Of a stretch of DNA of 43,167 bases, positions 9,684 to 18,705 are shown piece after piece. The DNA lies in contig JAOACC010000037.1 in the NCBI GenBank assembly GCA_026418035.1, positions 1-43,167 on the forward strand, written 5' to 3'. This stretch comes from a bacterium. Lineage in GTDB: Bacteria; DUMJ01. The notes beneath the pieces were generated by a model, which was given only the letters and a program-made list of their open reading frames with translations, made no database searches and was not told the DNA's origin. Positions within the stretch are counted from its first letter, which is position 1. The number at the start of each line of letters is the position of its first letter. The translations under genes and the position numbers were made by a program.

Positions 9684-10724
9684 ATGATTTTGAACTATAG
9701 CACAGTTATGGAAAAAGAGATTAGGGAAGAACCAGAAATACTTCGCAATATCCTGAAAAATAATATTTCTATATTGACGAGTATTAAAAACTTCTTGAAG
9801 AAAAGAGATATAGATGGTGTGTATATATCTGCTAGAGGGACCTCAGATAATGCTAGTACGTTAGGGAAATATCTTATAGAGTCTATTCTTGGGTATGTTA
9901 CAGCTCTTTCTGCTCCTTCTTTATTTACAATATACAAAACCCCTCCATCTTTAAGGAATAAAATTGTGGTAGGGGTATCGCAGTCTGGAAAGAGCGAGGA
10001 TGTCTGTGAGGTATTAAAATGGGGTAAAAAAGAAGGGGCTTTCTGTATAGCTATAACAAACCATTTAGATAGTCCTCTGGCAAATTTGGCTGATGAAGTC
10101 CTTCCTTGCTGGGCAGGTGAAGAGAAAAGTGTTCCAGCCACTAAGACATATCTGGCTGAGATATTCAACATGTATCTATTCTGCTCAGTTATAGGAGATA
10201 AATCTGACATGCTCAATTTACTGAAGGATATGCCTTTTTATATAAGTGATATTATAGAAAAGGCTTCCCAAATAGATGTAGGTAGATTCCACTTTATGGA
10301 TAGGTGCATCTGTATTGGAAGAGGATTTAACTATTCTACAGCTATGGAATTTTCCCTAAAGCTAAAAGAAACTTCGTATGTCTTTGCAGAAGCTTATAGT
10401 TCAGCCGATTTTTTACATGGACCTTTGGCTTTGGTCTCTTATCAATTACCTATCTTTGTCTTTCTTCCTCTAGGACCTACTTACAGACATCTTAAAGAGG
10501 TTATAGATACTCTTAAAGAAAAAACTGAAGATATATTTATATTTAGCTTTGGTGAGTTAGAAATAGAAAAAGGTGGCTTTGTAATACCTTATAAGACAGA
10601 TGAGATTTTAAGTCCTATACTCTTTACTTCTGTCTTTCAGATATTTGCTAATAAATTGGCATTAGATAAAGGGTTTAACCCTGATAATCCTAGATTTTTA
10701 AAGAAGGTGACTATAACTAGATGA
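9684..10724 (+). CDS. SIS-domain sugar isomerase/deaminase (GlmS C-terminal-like)
   Basis: ISARGTSDNAS, VVGVSQSGKSEDV, CIAITNHLDSPLA: double SIS architecture, 346 aa. Confidence 0.9.
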   Translation: MILNYSTVMEKEIREEPEILRNILKNNISILTSIKNFLKKRDIDGVYISARGTSDNASTLGKYLIESILGYVTALSAPSLFTIYKTPPSLRNKIVVGVSQSGKSEDVCEVLKWGKKEGAFCIAITNHLDSPLANLADEVLPCWAGEEKSVPATKTYLAEIFNMYLFCSVIGDKSDMLNLLKDMPFYISDIIEKASQIDVGRFHFMDRCICIGRGFNYSTAMEFSLKLKETSYVFAEAYSSADFLHGPLALVSYQLPIFVFLPLGPTYRHLKEVIDTLKEKTEDIFIFSFGELEIEKGGFVIPYKTDEILSPILFTSVFQIFANKLALDKGFNPDNPRFLKKVTITR

Positions 10725-10906
10725 GAATAGTTGCTTATAAAGTAAAATGCAGTAGATTTTTACTAGTTTCTAAAGACAAGATAGCTGGAGATTGTCTTCT
10801 TAAAGAAAATATAGGTAGAGAAACCATAAAAACGTGTAAAATAGATGAAAATTGTAAGTTACCAGAGAGACTTGAAAGACTTATCTCTAGATACTTTTCT
10901 TCTTAG
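10721..10906 (+). CDS. Small ORF of unknown function, overlapping genes on both sides
   Basis: 61 codons, ATGA-coupled to the SIS gene; overlaps the start of the downstream glycosylase in another frame. No recognised domain. Confidence 0.4.
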   Translation: MRIVAYKVKCSRFLLVSKDKIAGDCLLKENIGRETIKTCKIDENCKLPERLERLISRYFSS

Positions 10907-11534
10907 TATATACTCAGCCCTTTATAAAGCATTTGGTCCACAATACTGGTGGCCAGCAGAGACTAAGTTCGAAATAGTAGTTGGGGCTATTCTTACACAG
11001 AATACTAATTGGAAAAATGTAGAAAAGGCTATAGATAATCTTAAAAAAAGCGGAATTATGAGTATTGAAGGTATTTTGGAAAATAAAGACAGAATACCAG
11101 AGTTGATAAAAAGTGTTGGATACTATAGAATAAAGACAGATAGGCTTATAAATCTTATGAATAAGATTAAAGAGTATAGGTCCTTAGAGAACTTTTTAAG
11201 TTTACCTTTAGAGAGACTTAGGGAGGAGCTACTTAGTATAAAAGGGGTTGGTAAGGAAACAGCAGACTCAATAATATTATATGCTGGAGATTATCCCATC
11301 TTTGTTGTGGATGCCTATACTAGAAGGTTATTTTCTAGGCTAGGAATAATAAAAGGTGATGAGAGTTATGATGAGATCCAGAATTTAGTGATGAATAATA
11401 CTTCAAGAGACGGATACCTATATAATGAGTTTCACGCTCTTATAGTAGAGCATTGTAAGAGATACTGTAAAAAGAAGCCTATCTGTGCTGATTGTCCAAT
11501 TAAAAATTTATGTGAGGGGGTTGATAATGGATAG
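10872..11534 (+). CDS. HhH-GPD DNA glycosylase with Fe-S loop (endonuclease III-related / MagIII-like)
   Basis: FGPQYWWPAETKFEIVVGAILTQNTNW, HhH IKGVGKETADSIILYAG...VDAYTRR, cluster C-x5-C-x2-C-x5-C. Track start is 10845; TTG 10872 behind agagag is an alternative. Confidence 0.85.
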   Translation: MKDLSLDTFLLSIYSALYKAFGPQYWWPAETKFEIVVGAILTQNTNWKNVEKAIDNLKKSGIMSIEGILENKDRIPELIKSVGYYRIKTDRLINLMNKIKEYRSLENFLSLPLERLREELLSIKGVGKETADSIILYAGDYPIFVVDAYTRRLFSRLGIIKGDESYDEIQNLVMNNTSRDGYLYNEFHALIVEHCKRYCKKKPICADCPIKNLCEGVDNG

Positions 11535-13281
11535 GTCTATAATAAAGGCTTATAGAGAGTTGTATGTCTATATAAAACCATATAAGCTACTTATATTTCT
11601 TCTTTTTCTGATTACTATTATTTTGGCTCCTTCTAGGCTTATCTTTTCCCCTATTTTGAAGTTTTTATTTGATGAAGTTTTTAATTCTCAGAAAGCCTAT
11701 AATGTGGCGTTAAGAAATCTGCATACAGCTATACTTCTTATTGTTGGTATTACTATAATCCAGGGTATAATCCAATATTGGCAGATATATATTCAGTCAG
11801 TAATAACCCAAAGAGTAATGAACGATTTACGAGTAAGAGTTTATGCTCATCTACAGAAGCTATCTATGGAATTTTATCAGAGATGGCATACAGGCGAGAT
11901 AATATCTCGTTTATCTAATGATACAACACTAATTCCGCAGGCTCTTAACTCCATCCTTATAGATGTCCCTCTGAGTGGTCTTATGCTTATTGGAGCATTA
12001 GGCTATATGGTATATCTTAATTGGAAGCTCACCCTGTTTACCTTGGCTATACTTCCTTTTATAGCGTCTGTAGTCTCATATCTTGGAAATCAGATGGTAA
12101 GAGTTACTAGACAAGTTCAACAGAGATTTGCTGAGCTAGTAAAACTTCTAGAGGAGAGAATAAGTGGGGTTCATCTGATAAAATCTTTTGGTATGGAAGA
12201 ATCTGAGATATTTAGATTTCAAAAGGTAAGTAAAGAAAGTCTAGAGGTTTCCTTAAAAAGCGCTAAAATTATAGCTACACAAACACCAATAATAACCTTG
12301 CTTCAGACTATAGGTTTGTTAGGAATCCTGTGGTTTGGCGGCTTACAGGTTCTAAATAAGAGTATGACCTCTGGTAGTCTGATGGCTTTTTTTACCGCTT
12401 TACTTATGATGGTAGACCCGATATCCTCTATATCTCGAAGCTTTAATATAATAAGCCAGAGTGCAGGGGCTATAGGGAGGATATTTGAGCTTTTTGAAGC
12501 AGAACCTTTAGTAAGAGAAAAGCCTAATGCTATTACCATCCCGATAAAAGGAGAGATAGAATTTAAAAATGTAACATTTGGATATGATGGTGGAGACCCT
12601 GTCATAAGAAATGTCTCATTCCGTGTAAATCCTGGGGAGATAGTTGCTCTTGTAGGAAGAAGCGGGGCTGGCAAGACAACTATAGTAAATCTGCTTATGA
12701 GATTTTATGACCCTCAGGAAGGTTCAATCTTGATTGATAAAGTTGATATAAGAGATTTCAGGATATATTCACTTAGGCAGCAGATGAGTATAGTTCCTCA
12801 AGATACTATACTGTTTTCTGATACAATTCTGGAGAATATAAGGTATGGGACACCATATGCGACAAGAGAGGAAGTAGTGGAAGCTGCTAAGTCTGCTAAT
12901 GCTCATGATTTTATAATGCAGTTGCCTAATGGCTATGATACTGTAATAGGTGAAGAATCCGGGGTAAGACTTTCCGGTGGACAAAGACAACGTATAGCCA
13001 TTGCAAGAGCCTTTTTGCATAATCCTAAAATTCTCATCTTAGATGAGGCTACATCTGCCTTAGATCCCGAATCAGAGTCTCTAGTAAAAGATGCTATTAT
13101 AAAACTAATGAAGGGGAGAACTACGTTTATCATATCTCACCGCTTAGGTTTTGTTAAGGAAGCTGATCTTATATTAGTGATTGAGAATGGTGAAATAATA
13201 GAGAAGGGGACTCATAAGGAACTTTTAGCTAAGAACGGTATATATAGGAGATTTTATGAAGCTGGATCGGAAACGTTATAG
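11527..13281 (+). CDS. ABC exporter, fused TMD-NBD (MsbA/LmrA type)
   Basis: GRSGAGKTT Walker A, LSGGQRQRIAIARA signature, EEMISR-type TMD. ORF track starts at 11485; MDRSIIKAY at 11527 is the better start. Confidence 0.93.
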   Translation: MDRSIIKAYRELYVYIKPYKLLIFLLFLITIILAPSRLIFSPILKFLFDEVFNSQKAYNVALRNLHTAILLIVGITIIQGIIQYWQIYIQSVITQRVMNDLRVRVYAHLQKLSMEFYQRWHTGEIISRLSNDTTLIPQALNSILIDVPLSGLMLIGALGYMVYLNWKLTLFTLAILPFIASVVSYLGNQMVRVTRQVQQRFAELVKLLEERISGVHLIKSFGMEESEIFRFQKVSKESLEVSLKSAKIIATQTPIITLLQTIGLLGILWFGGLQVLNKSMTSGSLMAFFTALLMMVDPISSISRSFNIISQSAGAIGRIFELFEAEPLVREKPNAITIPIKGEIEFKNVTFGYDGGDPVIRNVSFRVNPGEIVALVGRSGAGKTTIVNLLMRFYDPQEGSILIDKVDIRDFRIYSLRQQMSIVPQDTILFSDTILENIRYGTPYATREEVVEAAKSANAHDFIMQLPNGYDTVIGEESGVRLSGGQRQRIAIARAFLHNPKILILDEATSALDPESESLVKDAIIKLMKGRTTFIISHRLGFVKEADLILVIENGEIIEKGTHKELLAKNGIYRRFYEAGSETL

Positions 13282-13283
13282 AC

Positions 13284-13312
13284 TTGATTTATTGATTTAT
13301 AGTTGCTATAAT
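13284..13312 (+). promoter_or_regulatory. Sigma-A-type promoter of the iclR-like gene
   Basis: TTGATT (13284-13289)-17 nt-TATAAT (13307-13312). Confidence 0.7.
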
Positions 13313-13328
13313 CCATAAAAACTATAAA
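13296..13328. promoter_or_regulatory. Operator-like inverted repeat centred on the -10 element
   Basis: TTTATAGTT (13296-13304) / AACTATAAA (13320-13328), perfect 9-bp half-sites, 15-nt spacer containing TATAAT. Confidence 0.55.
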
Positions 13329-13342
13329 ATGGAGTTGCTCTT

Positions 13343-14128
13343 ATGAGAACAAAGAGGGAAAGAGGGAAAGCTTTGGATAATGTACAAAGTCTAGAGAGGG
13401 CGTTAAGAATAATAGATCTTTTGGCACACTCAGGTAAGCCTATGGGGGTTACTGAAATAGGTAAGCTTATAGGAGTCCATAAGAGTACTGCCTATAGGCT
13501 TGTAAACACTCTAAGACAGTTTGGTTATGTAGATCAGGATAAAGAGACGGAGAAATATTTTTTGGGGTTAAAGCCTTTAGAACTTTCTAGCATTATAAAT
13601 GAAAGACTTGACATAAAGGATATAATTCATCCATATTTAGAAGAACTTGCGGATAAAACAAACGAGACTGTACATCTGGCTGTTAGGGAAGGGGATGAGA
13701 TTGTATATATAGATAAGGTAGAAAGTAAGCACACTATTAGAATGTATTCTAGAGTAGGAGCTAGAGCTCCCCTTTATTGTACAGCATTAGGTAAATGTTT
13801 ACTTGCTTTTGGGCCTGAAGAGCTGATTAAAAAGTGGATATCAAAAGATACTCTTCCTCAGAGAACCCCAAATACTATAAAGACTGGAAAAGAATTAGAT
13901 GAAGAATTGGAAAAAGTTAGAGAGCAAGGATATGCTCTAGATAGGGAAGAGTTTGAGCCTGGTATAAGATGTATAGGGGTTCCTATCATTAATAGGAAGG
14001 GTAAGGCGATATCAGCAATAAGTATTTCTATCCCGTCCTTTAGGTTAACAGAGGAGAGATTACAGGAACTGATTCCGATTCTTCTCAAGACAAGAGACAC
14101 GGTTTCTGAGAAATTGAAGTATCTGTAA
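13343..14128 (+). CDS. IclR-family transcriptional regulator
   Basis: N-terminal HTH_IclR (SLERALRIIDLLAHSGKPMGVTEIGKLIGVHKSTAYRLVNTLRQFGYV) and C-terminal effector domain. Confidence 0.95.
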   Translation: MRTKRERGKALDNVQSLERALRIIDLLAHSGKPMGVTEIGKLIGVHKSTAYRLVNTLRQFGYVDQDKETEKYFLGLKPLELSSIINERLDIKDIIHPYLEELADKTNETVHLAVREGDEIVYIDKVESKHTIRMYSRVGARAPLYCTALGKCLLAFGPEELIKKWISKDTLPQRTPNTIKTGKELDEELEKVREQGYALDREEFEPGIRCIGVPIINRKGKAISAISISIPSFRLTEERLQELIPILLKTRDTVSEKLKYL

Positions 14129-14143
14129 AGGAGGAGGAATACC

Positions 14144-15292
14144 TTGCCAAATATAGAAGTAACTTATGCTGGTTTAAGACTTAAAACCCCAATTATAGTT
14201 TCTTCTGCAGGTATAGTTGGGTATGCTCATCAGATAAAAAGAGCAGAGGATTATGGTGCAGGGGCAGTGGTTATGAAGTCTTTTTTCGAAGAGGAGGTAT
14301 GTAGAAAGGCTCCAACTCCTAGATTTAAATTGATAAGAAGAGGATATAATGGTAATTCTTCTGTTATATTATATTCTTACGAGCAGGCTAGTGAACTTGG
14401 CCCAGAGGAGTATGCAGAAGAAGTTTCTAAGGCTAAGAGTATTGTAAAAATTCCTGTCTTTGCCAGTTTAAATTGTATTACTCCAGAGATGTGGAATAGA
14501 ATGGCGCACTTAGTTGAGTCTGCTGGTGCTGATGGGATAGAACTAAACGTAAGCTGTCCTCATGGTGTTCATATAATGGAGGGAAGGACATTAAGAGATG
14601 AAATAAGAAAAGCTTTAGAGGCTACCAAGGATATAAAGATTCCTCGCATTGTAAAATTAAGTCCTCAGACAAGTGATCCAATGATAGAGGCAAGTGAGGT
14701 GGAGAAGAGCGGAGGAAACGGCATAGTTGTTTTTAATAGATTTACCGGATTAGATATAGACATAGAAGCAGAAACTCCTATACTCCATGGGGGATATGCA
14801 GGGCATGGAGGGGCTTGGGCTATTCATTATGTCCTTAGATGGATATCTGCTTTGTACCCTCACATACATATACCGATTTCTGCTAGTGGTGGGGTAACTA
14901 ATGGAGCTGATGCTGTCAAATGTGTATTTGCAGGAGCAACTTCGGTTCAGATATGTACTGTTGTTATTTTGAAAGGATATGAAGTTATAGAAAAGATTAA
15001 TAAAGAGATAATCGGTTTTCTTGAAAAAAAGGGCTATGCGTCTTTAGATGATATAAAAGGTAAAATCATAGGGAAGATTTTGTCGTATAAAGAAGTAGAT
15101 AGAAGAAAATTATATGTAGCATATATAAACCAAGAGAAATGTAATCAATGTGAAGCCTGCTATAAAGCTTGTTATTCTTCTGCTATTGAAAAAGATAACA
15201 ATGGAAAATTCTATGTAAATTCAAACTGTATAGGCTGTGGGCTTTGCGTAGAACTCTGTCCAAGAAGGGCAATTGAACTAGTTAGAATATAA
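14144..15292 (+). CDS. Dihydroorotate dehydrogenase-family protein with C-terminal 2[4Fe-4S] ferredoxin domain (PreA-like)
   Basis: TIM-barrel FMN motifs (ELNVSCPHG, SASGGVTNGADAVKCVFAGA) plus two CxxCxxxC clusters (CNQCEACYKAC, CIGCGLCVELCP). TTG start behind ggaggagg. Confidence 0.88.
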   Translation: MPNIEVTYAGLRLKTPIIVSSAGIVGYAHQIKRAEDYGAGAVVMKSFFEEEVCRKAPTPRFKLIRRGYNGNSSVILYSYEQASELGPEEYAEEVSKAKSIVKIPVFASLNCITPEMWNRMAHLVESAGADGIELNVSCPHGVHIMEGRTLRDEIRKALEATKDIKIPRIVKLSPQTSDPMIEASEVEKSGGNGIVVFNRFTGLDIDIEAETPILHGGYAGHGGAWAIHYVLRWISALYPHIHIPISASGGVTNGADAVKCVFAGATSVQICTVVILKGYEVIEKINKEIIGFLEKKGYASLDDIKGKIIGKILSYKEVDRRKLYVAYINQEKCNQCEACYKACYSSAIEKDNNGKFYVNSNCIGCGLCVELCPRRAIELVRI

Positions 15293-15294
15293 AG

Positions 15295-17391
15295 TTACAA
15301 TTTTTCTAATCCTGCATACTTTGCCAAGAGGTGCTTCTTACCAATATCATTGAACACCACTACCAGTTCTGTTTCCCCGTTTTCTAGAGGACGCACCTCT
15401 TGGATAATCCCTTCTCCCCATCTAGAGTGCCAAACTCTCTCTCCTCTTTCAAAGATAACATCTACCTTTGTAACTGGTTCTATATACTCTTCTGGTATCT
15501 CTTTTACAAATCTAGAGAGCTCGTTACTGTTAGTATGTCCATAAAGTGTTCTTATTTCTGCAGAGGTAAGATATAGATACTTTTTTGCTCTAGTCATACC
15601 TACATAGCACAGTCTTCTTTCTTCCTCTAACTCTTCTCTTTCTCCCATAGATAGACTGTGGGGAAATACTCCTTCTTCCATACCAGTCATAAATACAACT
15701 GGAAACTCTAAACCCTTTGCACTATGTATCGTCATAAGGACCACTGAAGAATTTTCTTCCTCTAATGTATCTATATCTGACATTAGTGATACATAGTTTA
15801 AGAAACTCTCTAAAGTCAGATCTTCTGCCTGTTTAGAGAATTCCTTTGCTACAGATATCAACTCTTCCACATTTTCTATTCTCATCTGAGCTGTAGCTGT
15901 CTGTAGTTCTGATAGTTCTTTTATGTACCCTGTCTTATCTAGCACTTCTATAATAGTATCTTCTATAGAGTGCAATTTAGCATAAGCTATTAGTGCCTCT
16001 ATAAGTTCTATAAATTTTTCTACCTCTTTGCCTACCTTCTTCCCTAGCTCGCCTGCTTCGATTAGATTTTTCATTGCTTCTAAATAATCTATGCCCTTTT
16101 CGTTAGCATAGTCTATGATCTTAGAGATGGTAGCATCTCCTATCCCCCTTCTAGGCGTATTTATTATCCTCTTTAAGCTTATTCCATCATACTGATTTAC
16201 AAGGAATCTTAAATAGGATAAGATATCCTTTATCTCTTTTCTTTGATAGAATTTTATACCACCAATGATTCTGTATGGTATGCCATTTTTTATCATTGCC
16301 TCTTCAAGAGCTCTAGACTGCGCATGAGTTCTATAGAAAACAGCAAAATCTCCAAAATTTAAATTTTCCTTCTTTTGTAGAAGAATAATCTCTCTTGCTA
16401 CAAAATTTGCTTCAGCTATCTCATCTTTGGCTATATAGAGTTTTATCTTGCTTCCAATTCCATTGTTTGTCCAAAGATTTTTACCTTTTCTAAATTTATT
16501 GTGAGCTATAACTTTGTTTGCAGCTTCTAATATGTTTTGTGTTGACCTGTAATTTTGTTCTAGACGGATCACCTTTGCGCCAGGGAAGTCTTTCTCAAAC
16601 TCTAGGATATTTCTTATATCAGCCCCTCTCCAGCTATATATTGCTTGATCATCATCTCCCACTACTGTAACCCTACGATGCATTTGAGCCAATAGGAATA
16701 CTATTACATATTGAGCGTAATTTGTATCCTGATACTCATCAACAAGTATATATCTAAATTTGTTCTGATAATAAGATAAAATCTTTTCATTCTCTCTAAA
16801 TAGCTTGACCAGATACATAAGAAGATCGTCAAAATCTAAGGCTTGGTTCTGTATCAGTTTTTCTTGATACTTCTGATATACTTTAGCAACTACACTTTCA
16901 TAGTAGCTTTCTACAAATTCTCCATAAGTTACAGGGTCTATAAGACTTTCTTTAGCCCTGCTAATCCTTTCTATGAAACCTCCAGGTGGATACCTCTTTA
17001 TATCGAGATTTAACTCTGATATTACTTCTTTTATAAGGGTAGTTTGGTCATCTTCATCAAGAATGGAGAAATTGTTGTTTATTCCCACATATGGCCCATA
17101 TCTCCTTAGTATTTTTACCGCAGTGGCATGAAATGTTCCTAACCATACATCAGTTACTTCTTTTTGTAACAATTTGGCAACTCTAGACTTCATCTCTCCA
17201 GCTGCTTTATTAGTGAATGTAACTCCTAATATACTATCTTCTGGTACATCTAACTCTTTGACAAGATAAGCAATCTTATAAGTTATAACCCTAGTCTTGC
17301 CACTTCCAGCTCCGGCAAGAACTAAAAGTGGTGCCTCTGTATATAAAACTGCTTCTCTCTGTTGAGGATTTAATTCGTCTAGGAAAAACAT
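15295..17391 (-). CDS. pcrA: UvrD/PcrA-family ATP-dependent DNA helicase
   Basis: LNPQQREAVLYTEAPLLVLAGAGSGKTRVI, VVGDDDQAIYSWRGAD, VVLMTIHSAKGLEFPVVF. Confidence 0.95.
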   Translation of the reverse strand: MFFLDELNPQQREAVLYTEAPLLVLAGAGSGKTRVITYKIAYLVKELDVPEDSILGVTFTNKAAGEMKSRVAKLLQKEVTDVWLGTFHATAVKILRRYGPYVGINNNFSILDEDDQTTLIKEVISELNLDIKRYPPGGFIERISRAKESLIDPVTYGEFVESYYESVVAKVYQKYQEKLIQNQALDFDDLLMYLVKLFRENEKILSYYQNKFRYILVDEYQDTNYAQYVIVFLLAQMHRRVTVVGDDDQAIYSWRGADIRNILEFEKDFPGAKVIRLEQNYRSTQNILEAANKVIAHNKFRKGKNLWTNNGIGSKIKLYIAKDEIAEANFVAREIILLQKKENLNFGDFAVFYRTHAQSRALEEAMIKNGIPYRIIGGIKFYQRKEIKDILSYLRFLVNQYDGISLKRIINTPRRGIGDATISKIIDYANEKGIDYLEAMKNLIEAGELGKKVGKEVEKFIELIEALIAYAKLHSIEDTIIEVLDKTGYIKELSELQTATAQMRIENVEELISVAKEFSKQAEDLTLESFLNYVSLMSDIDTLEEENSSVVLMTIHSAKGLEFPVVFMTGMEEGVFPHSLSMGEREELEEERRLCYVGMTRAKKYLYLTSAEIRTLYGHTNSNELSRFVKEIPEEYIEPVTKVDVIFERGERVWHSRWGEGIIQEVRPLENGETELVVVFNDIGKKHLLAKYAGLEKL

Positions 17392-17400
17392 TTTACTAAA

Positions 17401-18690
17401 CTAAATTTTTTCACTTTCTGGGACTTCCTCTTCTAGATAAACCTCTTTGCTATCTTCATCGTAGACAAACAATTCAGCATATCTTCCCCAATCTATAGCT
17501 ATCTCCATTTGAGCCTGAGCTTCGCTAGTACTAAATTTTGTCTCCAACAGTTCAATAAAGAATTCTATTGGCATTCTATGATTAGATTTATTCTTTAAGA
17601 CCTGAATTATCTGTTGAATAAATGGAACATTAGCTAGTAATTGCTTTCTAAATATCTCTTTCTTTTCTAGGACGTCTGCCTCTGCAAAGATCTTTCCCAT
17701 TTCTGTAACTGATATATCTCCACCTGTTGTATCTATGAATTTTAACAATTCTGCTGCTTCTATAACTGGTTGAATATCTGCTAAGTCCATATTTAGATCT
17801 TCTGCTATTTTATAAATATCCTCTTTTCTCTCTAGTTCTGCAACAAGCTCTACAAATCCAGCTATAGCTCCTACCCTGACATGAGGAAGAGGTGTTCCAT
17901 ATCTTTCTGGCTTTGATGGCTTAGTAGCTATAGGTTTCCCCATCATAATGCTATAGATTCGATCAACTAACCTCAAAAAATCTTCTGATTCTCTATCTCT
18001 CCAATGAGGTATATTTACATAGATCTCCTGCTTTATTCTCCCGGGATTTTTATCTAAGACTATTACTCTATCTGCTAAGTATACAGCTTCTTCAATGCTA
18101 TGTGTTATTAGGAGAATTGTCTTGGTAGGAATTCTTTTCTCAATCCAAAGCTCTAAAAGGTCGTTACGAAGGTTCTCTGAAGTAAGAACATCTAAACCTG
18201 AGAAAGGTTCATCCATAAGTAGAACTTCAGGTTCCACTACTAAAGCCCTAGCAAAACCAACCCTTTGTCTCATGCCTCCAGACAATTCTTTAGGATATGC
18301 ACTTTCAAATCCATCCAAACCTATTAAGTCTATCATCTTTAAAGCTCTCTCTCTACGCTCTTTGGGTGGTATTCCTTTAGCTTTTAAACCTATCTCTACG
18401 TTTTCTAGGACTGTTAACCATGGAAAAAGTGCTGCCGTCTGAAATACCATTGATACTCCTGGATTTACTCCTTCTACTAATTTCCCTCTATACAAGACTT
18501 CTCCATGAGTTGGCTTTATAAGACCGGCAATAGCTCTTACTATGGTAGATTTTCCGGCTCCAGATGGCCCTAAGATTGCTACAAATTCTCCCTCTTCAAG
18601 AGAAAGATTTATATCCTCCACAACAGTTATCCTAGTATTATTTGGCATATCAAAAATTATTGTTAAATTCTTTGTTTCTATAATTGCCAT
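17401..18690 (-). CDS. NitT/TauT-type ABC transporter ATPase with C-terminal AAA-associated domain
   Basis: GPSGAGKST, ELSGGMRQRVGFARAL; ~150-aa C-terminal extension (GAIAGFVELVAELERKEDIYKIAEDLNMDLADIQPVIEAAELL...). Confidence 0.9.
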   Translation of the reverse strand: MAIIETKNLTIIFDMPNNTRITVVEDINLSLEEGEFVAILGPSGAGKSTIVRAIAGLIKPTHGEVLYRGKLVEGVNPGVSMVFQTAALFPWLTVLENVEIGLKAKGIPPKERRERALKMIDLIGLDGFESAYPKELSGGMRQRVGFARALVVEPEVLLMDEPFSGLDVLTSENLRNDLLELWIEKRIPTKTILLITHSIEEAVYLADRVIVLDKNPGRIKQEIYVNIPHWRDRESEDFLRLVDRIYSIMMGKPIATKPSKPERYGTPLPHVRVGAIAGFVELVAELERKEDIYKIAEDLNMDLADIQPVIEAAELLKFIDTTGGDISVTEMGKIFAEADVLEKKEIFRKQLLANVPFIQQIIQVLKNKSNHRMPIEFFIELLETKFSTSEAQAQMEIAIDWGRYAELFVYDEDSKEVYLEEEVPESEKI

Positions 18691-18705
18691 AGCTCTATTA
18701 TTATA

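Noticed and set aside
10721-10906. Truncated methylated-DNA-cysteine methyltransferase (Ogt) N-terminus
   Set aside because: The resemblance is too weak to assert by eye, and no PCHR active-site region is encoded nearby.
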